From: Ruminococcus flavefaciens
Lineage (GTDB): Bacteria; Bacillota; Clostridia; Oscillospirales; Ruminococcaceae
DNA length: 64,000 bases
NCBI GenBank assembly: GCA_015067005.1
Contig: SVNH01000001.1
Coordinates: forward strand, 1 to 64,000
Direction: 5' to 3'
Under the pieces are notes generated by a model. It had not been told where the DNA came from, searched no databases, and saw only the letters and a list, made by a program, of their open reading frames with translations. Position numbers and translations under genes: made by a program. Shown here in pieces: positions 8,253-19,003 of this stretch (positions are counted from its first letter, which is position 1; the number at the start of each line of letters is the position of its first letter).

Positions 8253-10109
8253 TTATACTTCTGTGAAGTCTGCGTCAACTACATCGTCGCCGCCGTTGTT
8301 GCTGTTATCTGCCTGTGCAGCGCCGCCCATATTAGCGAACTGTGAAGGATCAATTCCGCCGCCGTTAGGGTTTGCCTGCTGGTAGATCTTAGCTGAGAGA
8401 TCGTAGAATGCCTTCTGGAGCTCTTCCTTGAGAGACTTGATCTCATCGTTGTTATTAGCCTCGATAGCAGACTTGAGTGCTGTACACTTAGCCTCGATAT
8501 TAGCCTTCTCGTCAGCTGATACCTTATCGCCGAAGTCTGTGAGAGCCTTTTCGCACTGGAATACGAGGTTTTCAGCTTCGTTCTTGTTATCAACTTCCTC
8601 ACGGCGCTTCTTATCCTCAGCAGCGTACTGCTCAGCTTCCTTTACAGCCTTCTCGATGTCGTCCTTGGACATATTTGTTGAAGCTGTAATGGAGATATTC
8701 TGCTCCTTGCCTGTACCGAGATCCTTAGCGGAAACGTGTACGATACCGTTCTGGTCGATGTCGAAGGTAACTTCGATCTGTGGGATTCCTCTTGGAGCAG
8801 GAGCGATACCGTCGAGACGGAATGTACCGAGCTGCTTATTATCTCTTGCGAATTCACGCTCACCCTGAAGTACATTGATGTCAACAGCAGGCTGATTATC
8901 AGCGTATGTTGAGAATACCTGTGACTTCTTTGTAGGGATAGTTGTATTTCTTTCGATCATTCTTGTGCATACGCCGCCTGCTGTCTCGATACCGAGAGAA
9001 AGCGGAGTTACATCAAGAAGAAGCAGACCGTTCTTAACGTCGCCGCCGAGAACGCCGCCCTGATATGCAGCACCGAGTGCAACACATTCATCAGGGTTGA
9101 TGCCCTTGAATGGTTCTTTGCCGATAAGCTTCTTAACAGCGTCCTGAACAGCAGGGATTCTTGAAGAACCGCCGACCATGAGAACCTTGTTGATCTCAGA
9201 GATCTGGAGACCGCTGTCGCTGAGAGCCTGTCTTACAGGTCCCATAGTAGCCTCAACGAGGTCTGCTGTGAGTTCGTTGAACTTAGCCTGTGTGAGTGTG
9301 AGGTCGAGGTGCTTAGGAGTACCTGAAGCATCAACGGTAATGAATGGGATATTGATATTTGAAGTTGTTGTTGATGAAAGCTCAATCTTGGACTTTTCAG
9401 CAGCGTCCTTGAGTCTCTGAGCAGCCATTTTGTCAGCTGAAAGGTCGATGCCCTCAGCCTTCTTGAACTCTTCAACGATCCAGTTGATGATACGCTGATC
9501 GAAGTCATCGCCGCCGAGACGGTTGTTACCAGCGGTAGCGAGTACCTGCTGAACGTCTTCGCCCATTTCAATGATAGAAACATCGAATGTACCGCCGCCG
9601 AGGTCGTAAACCATAACGGTCTGCTCCTCTTCCTTGTCGATACCGTAGGAAAGTGCAGCAGCAGTAGGCTCGTTGATGATACGCTTTACAGTAAGACCTG
9701 CGATCTGACCTGCGTCCTTTGTAGCCTGTCTCTGAGAGTCAGTGAAGTAAGCAGGAACAGTGATAACAGCCTCAGTAACAGGCTCGCCGAGGTAAGCCTC
9801 TGCATCAGACTTGAGCTTCTGAAGGATCATAGCTGATACTTCCTGAGGAGTGTACTTTTTATCGTCGATAGTTACTTTATAATCAGAACCCATATGTCTC
9901 TTGATGGAAGAAACAGTTCTGTCGTGGTTTGTGATAGCCTGTCTTTTAGCGACCTGACCTACGAGACGCTCACCGTTATTTGTGAAAGCGACTACTGAAG
10001 GAGTTGTTCTTGCACCTTCGCTGTTAGGGATAACAACTGCGTTACCGCCTTCCATAACAGCTACGCAAGAGTTTGTTGTACCAAGATCAATACCAATAAT
10101 TTTGCTCAT
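8253..10109 (-). CDS. dnaK: Chaperone protein DnaK (Hsp70)
   Basis: 618 aa. ATP-dependent chaperone. The nucleotide-binding domain begins [18 protein letters not shown] and contains the second phosphate motif [11 protein letters not shown]; the interdomain linker ([17 protein letters not shown]) and substrate-binding domain follow, then a Gly/Asn/Gln-rich tail ending [11 protein letters not shown], which is close to the usual EEVD-like bacterial end. Length is typical. AGGAGG sits eight bases before the ATG. It is between grpE and dnaJ in the CIRCE-controlled operon; the 179-bp gap from grpE holds an inverted-repeat element. Confidence 0.98.
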   Translation of the reverse strand: MSKIIGIDLGTTNSCVAVMEGGNAVVIPNSEGARTTPSVVAFTNNGERLVGQVAKRQAITNHDRTVSSIKRHMGSDYKVTIDDKKYTPQEVSAMILQKLKSDAEAYLGEPVTEAVITVPAYFTDSQRQATKDAGQIAGLTVKRIINEPTAAALSYGIDKEEEQTVMVYDLGGGTFDVSIIEMGEDVQQVLATAGNNRLGGDDFDQRIINWIVEEFKKAEGIDLSADKMAAQRLKDAAEKSKIELSSTTTSNINIPFITVDASGTPKHLDLTLTQAKFNELTADLVEATMGPVRQALSDSGLQISEINKVLMVGGSSRIPAVQDAVKKLIGKEPFKGINPDECVALGAAYQGGVLGGDVKNGLLLLDVTPLSLGIETAGGVCTRMIERNTTIPTKKSQVFSTYADNQPAVDINVLQGEREFARDNKQLGTFRLDGIAPAPRGIPQIEVTFDIDQNGIVHVSAKDLGTGKEQNISITASTNMSKDDIEKAVKEAEQYAAEDKKRREEVDNKNEAENLVFQCEKALTDFGDKVSADEKANIEAKCTALKSAIEANNNDEIKSLKEELQKAFYDLSAKIYQQANPNGGGIDPSQFANMGGAAQADNSNNGGDDVVDADFTEV

Positions 10110-10136
10110 AATAATTACCTCCTGATATTAAAGCAT

Positions 10137-10279
10137 AATTCGGAATCCTGAATGCGGAATTCGGAATTATGGTATCGCCTTACGGCGATGAATTAAAAAT
10201 GTATAATTATTGTTTTTCAGATACGTTCGCCTAAGCGGACACATTCAATTCCGAATTCCTAACTCCGAATTCGGAATTG
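10137..10279. repeat. Inverted-repeat element between grpE and dnaK
   Basis: About 34 bases at each end (10137-10170 and 10246-10279) are built from the words GGAATTCGGAATT and TTCCGAATT, and form imperfect inverted arms around a 75-bp core. The overall shape resembles a small palindromic or MITE-like element. It is inside the heat-shock operon, so it is transcribed as a long hairpin. Confidence 0.6.
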
Positions 10280-10288
10280 ATTTATTGA

Positions 10289-10891
10289 CTATACTGCCAC
10301 TGCTACCATAGCAGGTCTTACGAGTTTATCGCCGAGCATATAGCCCTTCTGATAGACAGCGCAGACATGATTGCTTGCGTAATCAGTGCCTTCCTGCTGC
10401 TGGATAGCGTTATGGAAATTCGGATCAAATTCAGCGCCGAGTGCTTCGATCGCTGTAACATTCATCTTATCGAGGAAAGTTTTCAGCTGTCCGAATATCA
10501 TCTGCATACCGTTCTTGAAGTTATCATCAGTGCAGTCTGCTTCAAGGGCTCTTTCAAAGCTGTCGACTACCGGCAGCAGATCCTCGATACATTTTACCGA
10601 TGCATTCTGATATGTTTCGGTTTTTTCCTTTGCCGTGCGCTTGCGGTAGTTATCGTATTCAGCGTAAAGGCGAAGGTACTTATCATTAGCCTGTTCGAGA
10701 GCTTCTTCGAGTTCAGCGAACTGAGTAGCTGTATCGTTGTATTCGCTTACAGCATCTTCCTCATCCTGATCGCTTTCATCCTCTGAAGCTTCCATAGCTT
10801 TTTTGATAAGCTCATCATTGATCTCCACTGACTGTTCTGTGGTCTCTTCCTCAGTGGTCTCCTGTTCGTTCCGGATGTTGTTTTCTTCCAT
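10289..10891 (-). CDS. grpE: Nucleotide exchange factor GrpE
   Basis: 200 aa. Drives ADP release from DnaK. An acidic, low-complexity N-terminus (about residues 1-50, rich in Glu/Asp/Thr) leads into the long coiled coil (LEEALEQANDKYLRLYAEYDNYRKR is the family hallmark) and the C-terminal beta domain with GAEFDPNFHNAI. Length is normal. AAGGAG precedes the ATG. The gene follows hrcA by 16 bases, consistent with a single heat-shock transcript. Confidence 0.96.
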   Translation of the reverse strand: MEENNIRNEQETTEEETTEQSVEINDELIKKAMEASEDESDQDEEDAVSEYNDTATQFAELEEALEQANDKYLRLYAEYDNYRKRTAKEKTETYQNASVKCIEDLLPVVDSFERALEADCTDDNFKNGMQMIFGQLKTFLDKMNVTAIEALGAEFDPNFHNAIQQQEGTDYASNHVCAVYQKGYMLGDKLVRPAMVAVAV

Positions 10892-10907
10892 CAGTCATAC
10901 TCCTTTC

Positions 10908-11960
10908 CTATGGCTTGAGGTCAGTTTCAGTGACCGTGCCGGATATCATGTCTTCTTCGCCGCCGGACATCAGATAAGAGATCTTCTGAGTCAGGTAATC
11001 GACGTAGGGGATTATCTTTTTGTAATCAACTCTCATAGGGCCTATAACACCGAGAGAGCCGGCTTCTTTACCGTCTTTGCGGTATTTTGAGACGATCAGG
11101 CTTGAATTGCCGATCGCGAAGCTGTCGTTTTCCGAACCGAACTTCACCTGTATACCGCTGAATGTATCTTCGAGTACATTGGAGAGTTCGTTTTTATGTT
11201 CGATGAATCTTACGACCTCCATTTTGTCGAGATCCTCACATGAGAGAAGCTTTTCGCCGCCGCTTATGGTGAGTTCCTGCTGGCGGAGATCCTCGGAGAG
11301 TTCGCAGATACCTCTCACGAGCGGGGAGAGCGAGACCATATAGGCGCTCACGGCTGCGACCATTTTATCGAGGACTTCCTCTGAGAGTTCATCGACTGAA
11401 ACGCCGCTGAGATTCTCTTCTATATAATGTGTAAAGAATTCGAGCTGTTCATGGCTGAGATCGAATTCAAGTCTGCAAGCTTTATTTTTAATGCTTCCGT
11501 TGGAAGTTATAAGCAGGATAACGTAAAGTCTTTTTCCTGTCGGGATGACTTCGACTTTGGATATTACTGAGAAACGCGGTACAGAATTTGTTACAACAGC
11601 TGCACACTGAGTTATTTCAGTAAGAGCGGCAGCAGCATTCTGAACGAGGAGTTCTTCTGGAGTATCCTCATCGCCGAGCATATCATCGAGACGTTTTTTC
11701 TCGTCATCCGGAAGATCCGGAAGAGTCATCAGTTCATCGATGTAAAGCCTGTATCCGGCAAAAGTCGGAACACGTCCTGCTGAGGTATGGGGCTGTTCGA
11801 GATAGCCCATCTGTTCGAGAGCAGCCATATCATTTCTGATAGTAGCGGCAGAAACCTTTATATTATCGAGCTTAGAGATAACTTTAGAGCCGACCGGTTC
11901 GCCGGTTCTTACGTATTCATCAATTACGGCAGCAAGTATTTTCAGCTTTCTGTCGTCCAT
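10908..11960 (-). CDS. hrcA: Heat-inducible transcription repressor HrcA
   Basis: 350 aa. Repressor that binds CIRCE operators and is titrated by GroE during heat shock. The N-terminal winged helix (RKLKILAAVIDEYVRTGEPVG, then AATIRNDMAALEQMGYLEQPHTSAGR) is diagnostic, and the central GAF-like dimer domain follows. I started the protein at MDDRKLKIL because AAAGGTG lies at the right spacing; an in-frame upstream codon would place the Shine-Dalgarno inside the gene. It is the first gene of the operon and has a perfect CIRCE immediately upstream, so it represses itself. Confidence 0.97.
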   Translation of the reverse strand: MDDRKLKILAAVIDEYVRTGEPVGSKVISKLDNIKVSAATIRNDMAALEQMGYLEQPHTSAGRVPTFAGYRLYIDELMTLPDLPDDEKKRLDDMLGDEDTPEELLVQNAAAALTEITQCAAVVTNSVPRFSVISKVEVIPTGKRLYVILLITSNGSIKNKACRLEFDLSHEQLEFFTHYIEENLSGVSVDELSEEVLDKMVAAVSAYMVSLSPLVRGICELSEDLRQQELTISGGEKLLSCEDLDKMEVVRFIEHKNELSNVLEDTFSGIQVKFGSENDSFAIGNSSLIVSKYRKDGKEAGSLGVIGPMRVDYKKIIPYVDYLTQKISYLMSGGEEDMISGTVTETDLKP

Positions 11961-11985
11961 TGAACTCACACCTTTCTCCAAGCTT

Positions 11986-12012
11986 TTAGCACTCTACCTC
12001 TTCGAGTGCTAA
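11986..12012. promoter_or_regulatory. CIRCE operator (HrcA binding site)
   Basis: TTAGCACTC, nine bases, GAGTGCTAA: a perfect match to the CIRCE inverted repeat. It lies 26 bases before the hrcA start, between the minus-strand -10 box and the gene, so HrcA binding would block the operon. Confidence 0.97.
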
Positions 12013-12016
12013 CTAT

Positions 12017-12045
12017 AATTTATCACTATTATCCCTCTTTGTCAA
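12017..12045 (-). promoter_or_regulatory. SigA-type promoter of hrcA-grpE-dnaK-dnaJ
   Basis: On the minus strand TTGACA (12045-12040), 17 bases, TAAATT (12022-12017). The CIRCE begins five bases past the -10 box. Confidence 0.8.
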
Positions 12046-12258
12046 GGGTTTTATACATTTTCGGCGTTTTTAACAATTTATGGTGCGGCTGATAACGTGG
12101 TCAGTGGATTTTGACAACGCTATATTCTGGTATACTATTATAATATATAAAGCGCGTGTTTTGAACTAAAAGCCGGAATTGCTATGACATGAAACATTAG
12201 CACACATATTTTATGTCTGTTTTTCACCTGAAGCAGTAAACTATTGCCGCTTCCCCTC

Positions 12259-12287
12259 TTGACATTTTAAGCGTTTTATCTTACAAT
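12259..12287 (+). promoter_or_regulatory. Promoter of glyS
   Basis: TTGACA, 17 bases, TACAAT, ending 61 bases before the glyS start codon. A second possible promoter (TTGACA at 12111, TACTAT at 12133) lies farther upstream. Confidence 0.8.
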
Positions 12288-12348
12288 ATAATAGATAATC
12301 ATTGCCGGGGTGCATTCTCCGGATAAAATATTGAAATGAGGTCTTTTT

Positions 12349-13755
12349 ATGCTGAAAAACAGTGAAAAAATTATGGATAAGATCGTTGATCTTTGTAAGT
12401 CTAAGGGCTTTGTATACCCCGGCTCTGAGATCTATGGCGGTCTCGCAAATACATGGGACTACGGTCCGCTTGGTGTTGAGCTCAAAAACAACATCAAGAA
12501 GGCTTGGCTCAAGAAATTCGTTCAGGAGAACAAATACAATGTAGGTCTTGATTCTGCTATTCTCATGAACCCGCAGACATGGGTTGCTTCAGGACACATC
12601 GGCGGCTTCTCAGATCCTCTTATGGACTGCAAGGAGTGTAAGACACGTCACCGTGCTGATAACCTTATCGAGGATTTCGACGGTACTAACGTTGCAGGCT
12701 GGTCGAATGAGAAGATGATGGAATACATCAAGGAAAAAGGTATCACCTGTCCTAACTGCGGCAAGCAGAATTTCACCGACATCCGTCAGTTCAACCTTAT
12801 GTTCAAGACATTCCAGGGCGTTACTGAGGACAGCAAGGCTGAACTCTATCTCCGTCCTGAGACTGCACAGGGCATTTTCGTAAACTTTGCAAATATACAG
12901 AGAACTACACGTAAAAAGGTACCTTTCGGCGTTGCTCAGGTAGGTAAATCCTTCCGTAACGAGATAACTCCGGGTAACTTTATCTTCCGTGTACGTGAAT
13001 TCGAGCAGATGGAACTTGAATTCTTCTGCAAGCCGGGTACAGATCTTGAATGGTTCGATTACTGGAGAAGCTACTGCAAGAACTTCCTTCTCTCCCTCGG
13101 ACTTAAAGAGGAAAACCTCCGTCTCCGTGACCACGATCAGGAAGAACTCTGCTTCTATTCAAAGGCTACAACAGATTTCGAGTACCTCTTCCCGTTCGGC
13201 TGGGGCGAACTCTGGGGTGTAGCAGACAGAACTGACTATGACCTCACACAGCACATCAATACCAGCGGTAAGTCTCTTGAATACTTCGATCCTGAGACAA
13301 ATGAGAAGTACATCCCATACGTTATTGAGCCTTCACTCGGTGTTGAGAGACTTTTCCTCTCTATCGTTACTGAGGCTTACGATGAGGAAGAACTCGTTTC
13401 TACTGACAAGAACGGCAATGAAAAGAAGGAAGTCCGTACAGTTATGCACTTCCACCCTGCACTTGCACCTTATAAGTGCGCTGTTCTGCCGCTTGTGAAG
13501 AAGCTTACTCCAAAGGCAGAGGAAGTTTACGAGATGCTTTCAAAGAAGTTTATGGTAGACTTCGATGAAACTGGTACTATCGGTAAGAGATACCGCCGTC
13601 AGGATGAGATCGGAACACCGTTCTGCATCACATACGACTTTGATACTCTTGAAAAGGATAACTGCGTAACAGTCCGCGATCGTGATACTATGGAGCAGGA
13701 GCGCGTAAACATCAACGACCTCGTTGCTTACCTCGAAGCTAAAATGGCATTCTGA
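12349..13755 (+). CDS. glyS: Glycyl-tRNA synthetase, alpha2 type
   Basis: 468 aa. Class II aminoacyl-tRNA synthetase that charges tRNA-Gly. The sequence is the single-chain dimeric type found in many Firmicutes, archaea and eukaryotes, not the alpha2beta2 GlyQ/GlyS pair. It shows the N-terminal [20 protein letters not shown], a zinc-type pair CKECKT and CPNCGK near residues 95-140, motif 2 around [20 protein letters not shown], and the C-terminal anticodon domain. AGGTC lies before the ATG. It appears to be monocistronic, bounded by its own promoter and terminator. Confidence 0.97.
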   Translation: MLKNSEKIMDKIVDLCKSKGFVYPGSEIYGGLANTWDYGPLGVELKNNIKKAWLKKFVQENKYNVGLDSAILMNPQTWVASGHIGGFSDPLMDCKECKTRHRADNLIEDFDGTNVAGWSNEKMMEYIKEKGITCPNCGKQNFTDIRQFNLMFKTFQGVTEDSKAELYLRPETAQGIFVNFANIQRTTRKKVPFGVAQVGKSFRNEITPGNFIFRVREFEQMELEFFCKPGTDLEWFDYWRSYCKNFLLSLGLKEENLRLRDHDQEELCFYSKATTDFEYLFPFGWGELWGVADRTDYDLTQHINTSGKSLEYFDPETNEKYIPYVIEPSLGVERLFLSIVTEAYDEEELVSTDKNGNEKKEVRTVMHFHPALAPYKCAVLPLVKKLTPKAEEVYEMLSKKFMVDFDETGTIGKRYRRQDEIGTPFCITYDFDTLEKDNCVTVRDRDTMEQERVNINDLVAYLEAKMAF

Positions 13756-13780
13756 GATATACTATTATAATATATAATAT

Positions 13781-13820
13781 AAAGCGTCTTTTTTCCGGTT
13801 GGAAAAGGGACGCTTTTTGT
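13781..13820 (+). terminator. Terminator of glyS
   Basis: AAAGCGTC pairs with GACGCTTT across a 20-base loop, extended inside by CTTTTTTCC / GGAAAAG pairing, followed by TTTTTG. Confidence 0.8.
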
Positions 13821-14342
13821 GTTATTCGGGAGCGGTAAAGAAACGGAAAAAATGTTACAAAGCGGTAATAAAAAACATGATTTGAGAGCTGAAACAATAT
13901 GCCGGAATGTATAAAATTTACCGGTTTGTCATTTTTTAAAAAGCGTCTGAATAGATATTTACAGGGTGGGAAAATGTTGCAAAAGTGAGTTGTGAAACAC
14001 AAAAAATGCTGCTGAAGGGGGTGAAAAATGAGCCTGAAAAGTTCTGATCAAAAGCCGAAAATATACAGATAGTTATTAAAAAGTCTGCTGAAATGTTACG
14101 ATTTTGTAATTTTTTAATGTTATAATCTTTGATTTGTTAATACCAGATTAACAAACAGTTCATTTTGAGTTCATAAAATTTGTGGTGTTGTACACTAATG
14201 CGAGACTTTCCACCTTTCATTTTTGGGCGCAAAATGGAAAAAGTTTCAAAACTATTGCCATTTTCCGGGTTATGTGTTATCATTACACACGGTTCGGAAA
14301 AACCGGATCGAAACGTTTCAATTTTCACGAAAGGATGAGTTG
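13819..14342. other. Long upstream region of the cell wall hydrolase gene
   Basis: About 520 bp without a convincing gene. It is AT-rich, with a good WalR-type box and -10 hexamer (14094-14126), a near-match WalR box with one mismatch (TGTTAC-N5-GGTAAT at 13853-13869) and a GAAACGTTTC palindrome at 14310-14319 in the 5' leader. The approximately 215-base leader from the predicted start site to the ATG contains no stable terminator-like hairpin that I could see. Confidence 0.6.
14094..14126 (+). promoter_or_regulatory. WalR-type box and promoter of the SleB-like hydrolase
   Basis: TGTTAC, five bases (GATTT), TGTAAT at 14094-14110 fits the WalR/YycF consensus TGTWAH-N5-TGTWAH exactly. A TATAAT hexamer follows at 14121-14126, so the box covers the -35 region, the usual activator position. 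Confidence 0.6.
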
Positions 14343-15152
14343 ATGAGAGAAGCTAAACACGTAGCGACCATCTTCGGAACTATCATAGTTTGTCTCTTTA
14401 GCGGGTTATTCGTTGCCAGCAACTCGGCACCGGATGTTAATTCAAGCAATACTTTGGAAATCGTAGAGCCCGCAAGTGAAGAAATGATGTTCGCTGCCGA
14501 AAAAACTTCTGTTAGCACTACAACCACAATCGTTACTACAATCGCAACTACAACTACTGAAGATATTACAACAACTACTGCTTCAGAAACTACTGAGCCT
14601 GAGGAGATCGTAACAGAACCTCAGACAGAAGAAGTCATTGCAGATAACACAGCTGCTGAAGCTGCTGCTGCACCGGTCCAGGAAGAAGAGGTTACAGTTC
14701 CTGAGACCGAAGCTGAAACAGAAGCAGAGCCTGTTCCGGAAGAGACAGAGTCTGAGGAAACTGAGACTTCTGAGGAAGAGGCTGATACCACTGATGATGA
14801 GGAAGACGAGGACAATGGTCTTCCGGTCTCAGATGAAGATTTCATAATCCTTTGCAATATCGTTGGTCATGAGGCTGGCTCATGCTGGATCTCAGAGACA
14901 GAAAAGGCTAAGGTAGTAGAAGTCGTTATGAACAGAGTGAACAGTCCTCTGTTTCCTAACTCGATCTCAGCTGTGCTTACACAGCCGGGTCAGTTTACAG
15001 GAAGCCAGTATTACGCTTTCAATGGAAGCTACTGCGGCTATGTTACTGAACAGGTAATAAATGCCGTAAGACTCTATTTTGCTGATACAGCTTCATTTGA
15101 TCACGGTTACCTCTATTTCTGGGGTGACGGATACCAGAATCATTTCAGTTAA
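14343..15152 (+). CDS. SleB-like cell wall hydrolase with acidic Thr/Glu stalk
   Basis: 269 aa. An N-terminal hydrophobic segment (TIFGTIIVCLFSGLFVASNSA, about residues 8-28) should act as signal or anchor. Residues 50-160 are a low-complexity Thr- and Glu-rich stalk. The C-terminal 110 residues match the Hydrolase_2/SleB-CwlJ fold (LCNIVGHEAGSCWISETEKAKVVEVVMNRV...), a lytic transglycosylase-type peptidoglycan hydrolase; the Glu of GHEAG is the likely catalytic residue. AAGGATGAG precedes the chosen ATG. It is transcribed alone, and the WalR-type box upstream fits control by cell-wall homeostasis. The domain is used in vegetative growth as well as in spores. Confidence 0.88.
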   Translation: MREAKHVATIFGTIIVCLFSGLFVASNSAPDVNSSNTLEIVEPASEEMMFAAEKTSVSTTTTIVTTIATTTTEDITTTTASETTEPEEIVTEPQTEEVIADNTAAEAAAAPVQEEEVTVPETEAETEAEPVPEETESEETETSEEEADTTDDEEDEDNGLPVSDEDFIILCNIVGHEAGSCWISETEKAKVVEVVMNRVNSPLFPNSISAVLTQPGQFTGSQYYAFNGSYCGYVTEQVINAVRLYFADTASFDHGYLYFWGDGYQNHFS

Positions 15153-15174
15153 TGATTCAACGCTAACAGATAAA

Positions 15175-15210
15175 AGAGTCCGGTAAGATTTCCAGCCGGA
15201 CTCTTTTTTT
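15175..15210 (+). terminator. Terminator of the cell wall hydrolase gene
   Basis: AGAGTCCGG pairs perfectly with CCGGACTCT around a 12-base loop, followed by TTTTTT. Confidence 0.9.
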
Positions 15211-15282
15211 GCGGAACGAATTCCCCTGTGGATATTATTATAGTCCGGAATTATTGCCGGCTATAAAAAAACGGTTTTTCTA

Positions 15283-15311
15283 TTGACATATCCGTAACAA
15301 TTTGCTATAAT
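15283..15311 (+). promoter_or_regulatory. Consensus promoter of the polysaccharide cluster
   Basis: TTGACA, 17 bases, TATAAT. The predicted transcript begins near 15318, where AGCCG / CGGCT (15319-15337) followed by TTTT forms a small 5' hairpin. Confidence 0.9.
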
Positions 15312-15400
15312 GACTATAAGCCGTTATTTTTGCGGCTTTTTGATAGATATTAAGAGATATAAACTTCAGGAGACTTCAAAAAGGACTGTGCAAAAAAATT

Positions 15401-16792
15401 ATGAACAGTAAAAGAGATCTGTATAAAAGATTTATTACCTTTGGTTCGGCAATGGTGCTGCTGGGAGTTCTCACAGCTATGTTTGCCTTTCTGTGGTACA
15501 GGTATTACAGTGATTCGATCGTTCTGCCATATTACAGACGAGGAAACTGGGTTCTGATAGGTGTTTATGCAATGCTTATCGCGGTTTTCTTCAAAGCTTA
15601 CGGCGGCTTCAAGCTTGGCTATCTTAAAAAGACCGATATGATATATTCACAGATAATATCAATGGTCTGCGTTAATTTTACTGAGTATTTCGTTATCAGC
15701 CTTGTCGGTCGACACTTCCTCGATGCTTCACCTATGGTTATCATGACATTTGCCGATTTCGCATTCATTTCCCTGTGGACTATGCTTACGGGAAAGATAT
15801 ATTTCATGATATATCCGCCGCGGAAACTGATAATACTCTATGGAAGCCATCAGGCGGCTGCACTGGTACTCAAAATGAGCCAGCGCGTCGATAAGTATAT
15901 GATCTGCGAATCTGTGAGCATAAACGAGGATCCGGATGTTATCAAAGAGCAGATACTCAAATACGAGGGCGTTATCATCTGCGATATACCTGCTGAATTG
16001 CGTAACGATTACCTTAAATTCTGCTTTGAAAGATCTATCCGCGCGTACATAGCACCAAAGATCTCGGATATTATAGTCCGCGGTGCGGATGATATACGTC
16101 TGTTTGATACTCCGCTGCTGCTTTGCCGCAACTACGGTCTTGATTTTGAGCAAAGACTTATCAAGCGTGTTTTTGATATAGTATTCTCACTTGTGGTGCT
16201 TGTTCCGGCGTTGCCGTTCATGCTCATATCAGCTGTCGCTATAAAGCTATATGACGGAGGTCCGGTGCTTTACAAGCAGAAAAGACTTACTATCGACCAC
16301 AAGGAATTCTACGTCTATAAATTCAGAAGTATGATCGTTGATGCCGAGAAAGACGGTAAGCCGCGCCTTGCTTCCGAAGAGGACGACAGGATAACGCCTG
16401 TCGGAAAGATACTGCGTAAATTCAGATTGGATGAGTTCCCGCAGATTTTCAATATACTTCGCGGAGATATGTCAGTAGTCGGTCCTCGCCCTGAGAGACC
16501 GGAGCTTACTGAGGAATATAAGAAAGAGATGCCGGAGTTTGAATACCGCCTTAAAGTAAAGGCAGGTCTTACCGGTTATGCTCAGGTAACGGGCGTTTAT
16601 GATACTTCGCCCTATGACAAGCTGAAAATGGATCTTATGTACATCGAGAATTTCTCCGTGCGTATGGACCTTCAGATAATCCTTATGACGCTGAAAACAA
16701 TGCTCTTCCCCGGAAAGACAAATGCGGAAACGGAAGAGGGCATTCTGCCAGTTCAGCATCAGATAAACGAAAAAGAGGAGAGTAGCAAATGA
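15401..16792 (+). CDS. Undecaprenyl-phosphate glycosyl-1-phosphate transferase (polyprenyl glycosylphosphotransferase)
   Basis: 463 aa. Starts lipid-linked polysaccharide synthesis by moving a sugar-1-phosphate to undecaprenyl phosphate. Four N-terminal transmembrane helices and a soluble central region (to about residue 250) precede a membrane re-entrant helix (RVFDIVFSLVVLVPALPFMLIS) and the bacterial sugar transferase domain with KQKR, VYKFRSM, LRKFRLDEFPQIFN and MSVVGPRPERPE, all family hallmarks. The Shine-Dalgarno is weak (AAGGA about 15 bases before the ATG), but no alternative start looks better. First gene of the cluster; its last four bases overlap manC. Likely substrates are GDP-mannose/UDP-hexose; not determinable. 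Confidence 0.92.
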   Translation: MNSKRDLYKRFITFGSAMVLLGVLTAMFAFLWYRYYSDSIVLPYYRRGNWVLIGVYAMLIAVFFKAYGGFKLGYLKKTDMIYSQIISMVCVNFTEYFVISLVGRHFLDASPMVIMTFADFAFISLWTMLTGKIYFMIYPPRKLIILYGSHQAAALVLKMSQRVDKYMICESVSINEDPDVIKEQILKYEGVIICDIPAELRNDYLKFCFERSIRAYIAPKISDIIVRGADDIRLFDTPLLLCRNYGLDFEQRLIKRVFDIVFSLVVLVPALPFMLISAVAIKLYDGGPVLYKQKRLTIDHKEFYVYKFRSMIVDAEKDGKPRLASEEDDRITPVGKILRKFRLDEFPQIFNILRGDMSVVGPRPERPELTEEYKKEMPEFEYRLKVKAGLTGYAQVTGVYDTSPYDKLKMDLMYIENFSVRMDLQIILMTLKTMLFPGKTNAETEEGILPVQHQINEKEESSK

Positions 16793-17853
16793 AAATCACA
16801 GCAGTAATCATGGCTGGCGGCAGAGGCGAACGTTTCTGGCCAAAGAGCCGCAATAACTGTCCGAAGCAGTTCCTTTCGCTTACTTCAGACGGCGAGACTA
16901 TGATCCAGAAGACTGTTAAGAGACTCAGCCCTATGGTAGCACCGGAGGATGTCTTCATCGTTACAAATGCGGCTTATACAGATCTCGTTAAGGATCAGCT
17001 CCCGGATGTTCCGGCTGAGAATATCCTCGCCGAGCCGTGTGCAAGAAATACAGCACCTTGTATCGCTTTTGCGGCAGCTGTTATCGGCAGAAAATATGAT
17101 GACGCTATTATGCTTGTGCTTCCTTCCGATCACCTTATCGGTTATGAAGACATCTATGTAAGCACACTCAAAAAGGCTGTTAAAGTCGCTGAACAGGGCA
17201 AGAACCTCGTTACTATCGGTATCACTCCGACTTACCCTGAAACAGGTTACGGATATATCAATTTCGGCAAGGAAGAAGGCAGCGCTTATGAAGTTGAGCG
17301 CTTCGTTGAAAAGCCTGACCTTGCAACCGCAAAGAAATACCTTGCTTCAGGAAAATATCTCTGGAACAGCGGTATGTTCGTATGGAAGATCTCTTCCGTT
17401 ATGGCTAACCTCAAGGAATTCATGCCTGATATTTATGAGGGCGCGCTGCGTATCGGAGAAAGCTTCGGAACACAGTCCTATACAGAGACTCTCGTTAAGG
17501 AATTCTCAGCTTTCACATCCGAATCTATCGACTTCGGTATCATGGAGAAGGCTGATGATATTTATACTCTCCCCGGCAGCTTCGGCTGGGATGATGTCGG
17601 AAGCTGGCTTGCTGTTGAACGTATAAATGAGACAGACGATGACAAGAATTATGTTGACGGCGATGTTATAACAGTTGATTCCAAGCGTACTACTATCTGC
17701 GGCGGAAAGAGACTTGTTGCAGCTATCGGCACAAGAGACATAATAATCGTTGATACAGATGATGTTCTTCTTGTATGCTCGAAGAACAATACACAGGATG
17801 TCAAGAAAGTCATTGCCCAGCTCAAGGAACAGGGCAGAAATGAACTTGTCTGA
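16789..17853 (+). CDS. manC: Mannose-1-phosphate guanylyltransferase
   Basis: 354 aa. Makes GDP-mannose from mannose-1-phosphate and GTP. The nucleotidyltransferase signature VIMAGGRGERFWPKSRNNCPKQFL is at the N-terminus; FVEKPD and the GSFGWDDVGSW motif follow. It lacks the C-terminal isomerase domain of bifunctional ManC/AlgA proteins, so it is the short monofunctional form. ATG overlaps the stop of the preceding transferase gene (ATGA). Together with gmd downstream it supplies GDP-activated 6-deoxymannose. Confidence 0.95.
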   Translation: MKITAVIMAGGRGERFWPKSRNNCPKQFLSLTSDGETMIQKTVKRLSPMVAPEDVFIVTNAAYTDLVKDQLPDVPAENILAEPCARNTAPCIAFAAAVIGRKYDDAIMLVLPSDHLIGYEDIYVSTLKKAVKVAEQGKNLVTIGITPTYPETGYGYINFGKEEGSAYEVERFVEKPDLATAKKYLASGKYLWNSGMFVWKISSVMANLKEFMPDIYEGALRIGESFGTQSYTETLVKEFSAFTSESIDFGIMEKADDIYTLPGSFGWDDVGSWLAVERINETDDDKNYVDGDVITVDSKRTTICGGKRLVAAIGTRDIIIVDTDDVLLVCSKNNTQDVKKVIAQLKEQGRNELV

Positions 17854-17890
17854 TAAAGCATAATTTATCCAAATTAACATAAAGGAGTAA

Positions 17891-18934
<1,044 letters not shown>

Positions 18935-19003
18935 GAATCAATAGGGGCGGCGCAGTCCGCCCCATGTTATTAGCTGGCAAAGTTTTATGAAAAGAGGCGG
19001 GAT

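Larger units (their letters stand above)
11961..12348. other. Divergent regulatory region hrcA / glyS
   Basis: 388 bp between divergent genes. It contains the CIRCE and minus-strand promoter of the heat-shock operon and two plus-strand promoter candidates (12111-12138 and 12259-12287). I searched by eye for the T-box signature often found ahead of Firmicutes glycyl-tRNA synthetase genes and did not find it. Confidence 0.7.

Noticed and set aside
12046..12348. Possible T-box leader ahead of glyS
   Set aside because: No AGGGTGGNACCGCG-type antiterminator word and no terminator hairpin before the start codon.
14310..14319. GAAACGTTTC palindrome, LacI/cre-like
   Set aside because: Ten bases only, lies in the leader, and does not fit the cre consensus centre or length.
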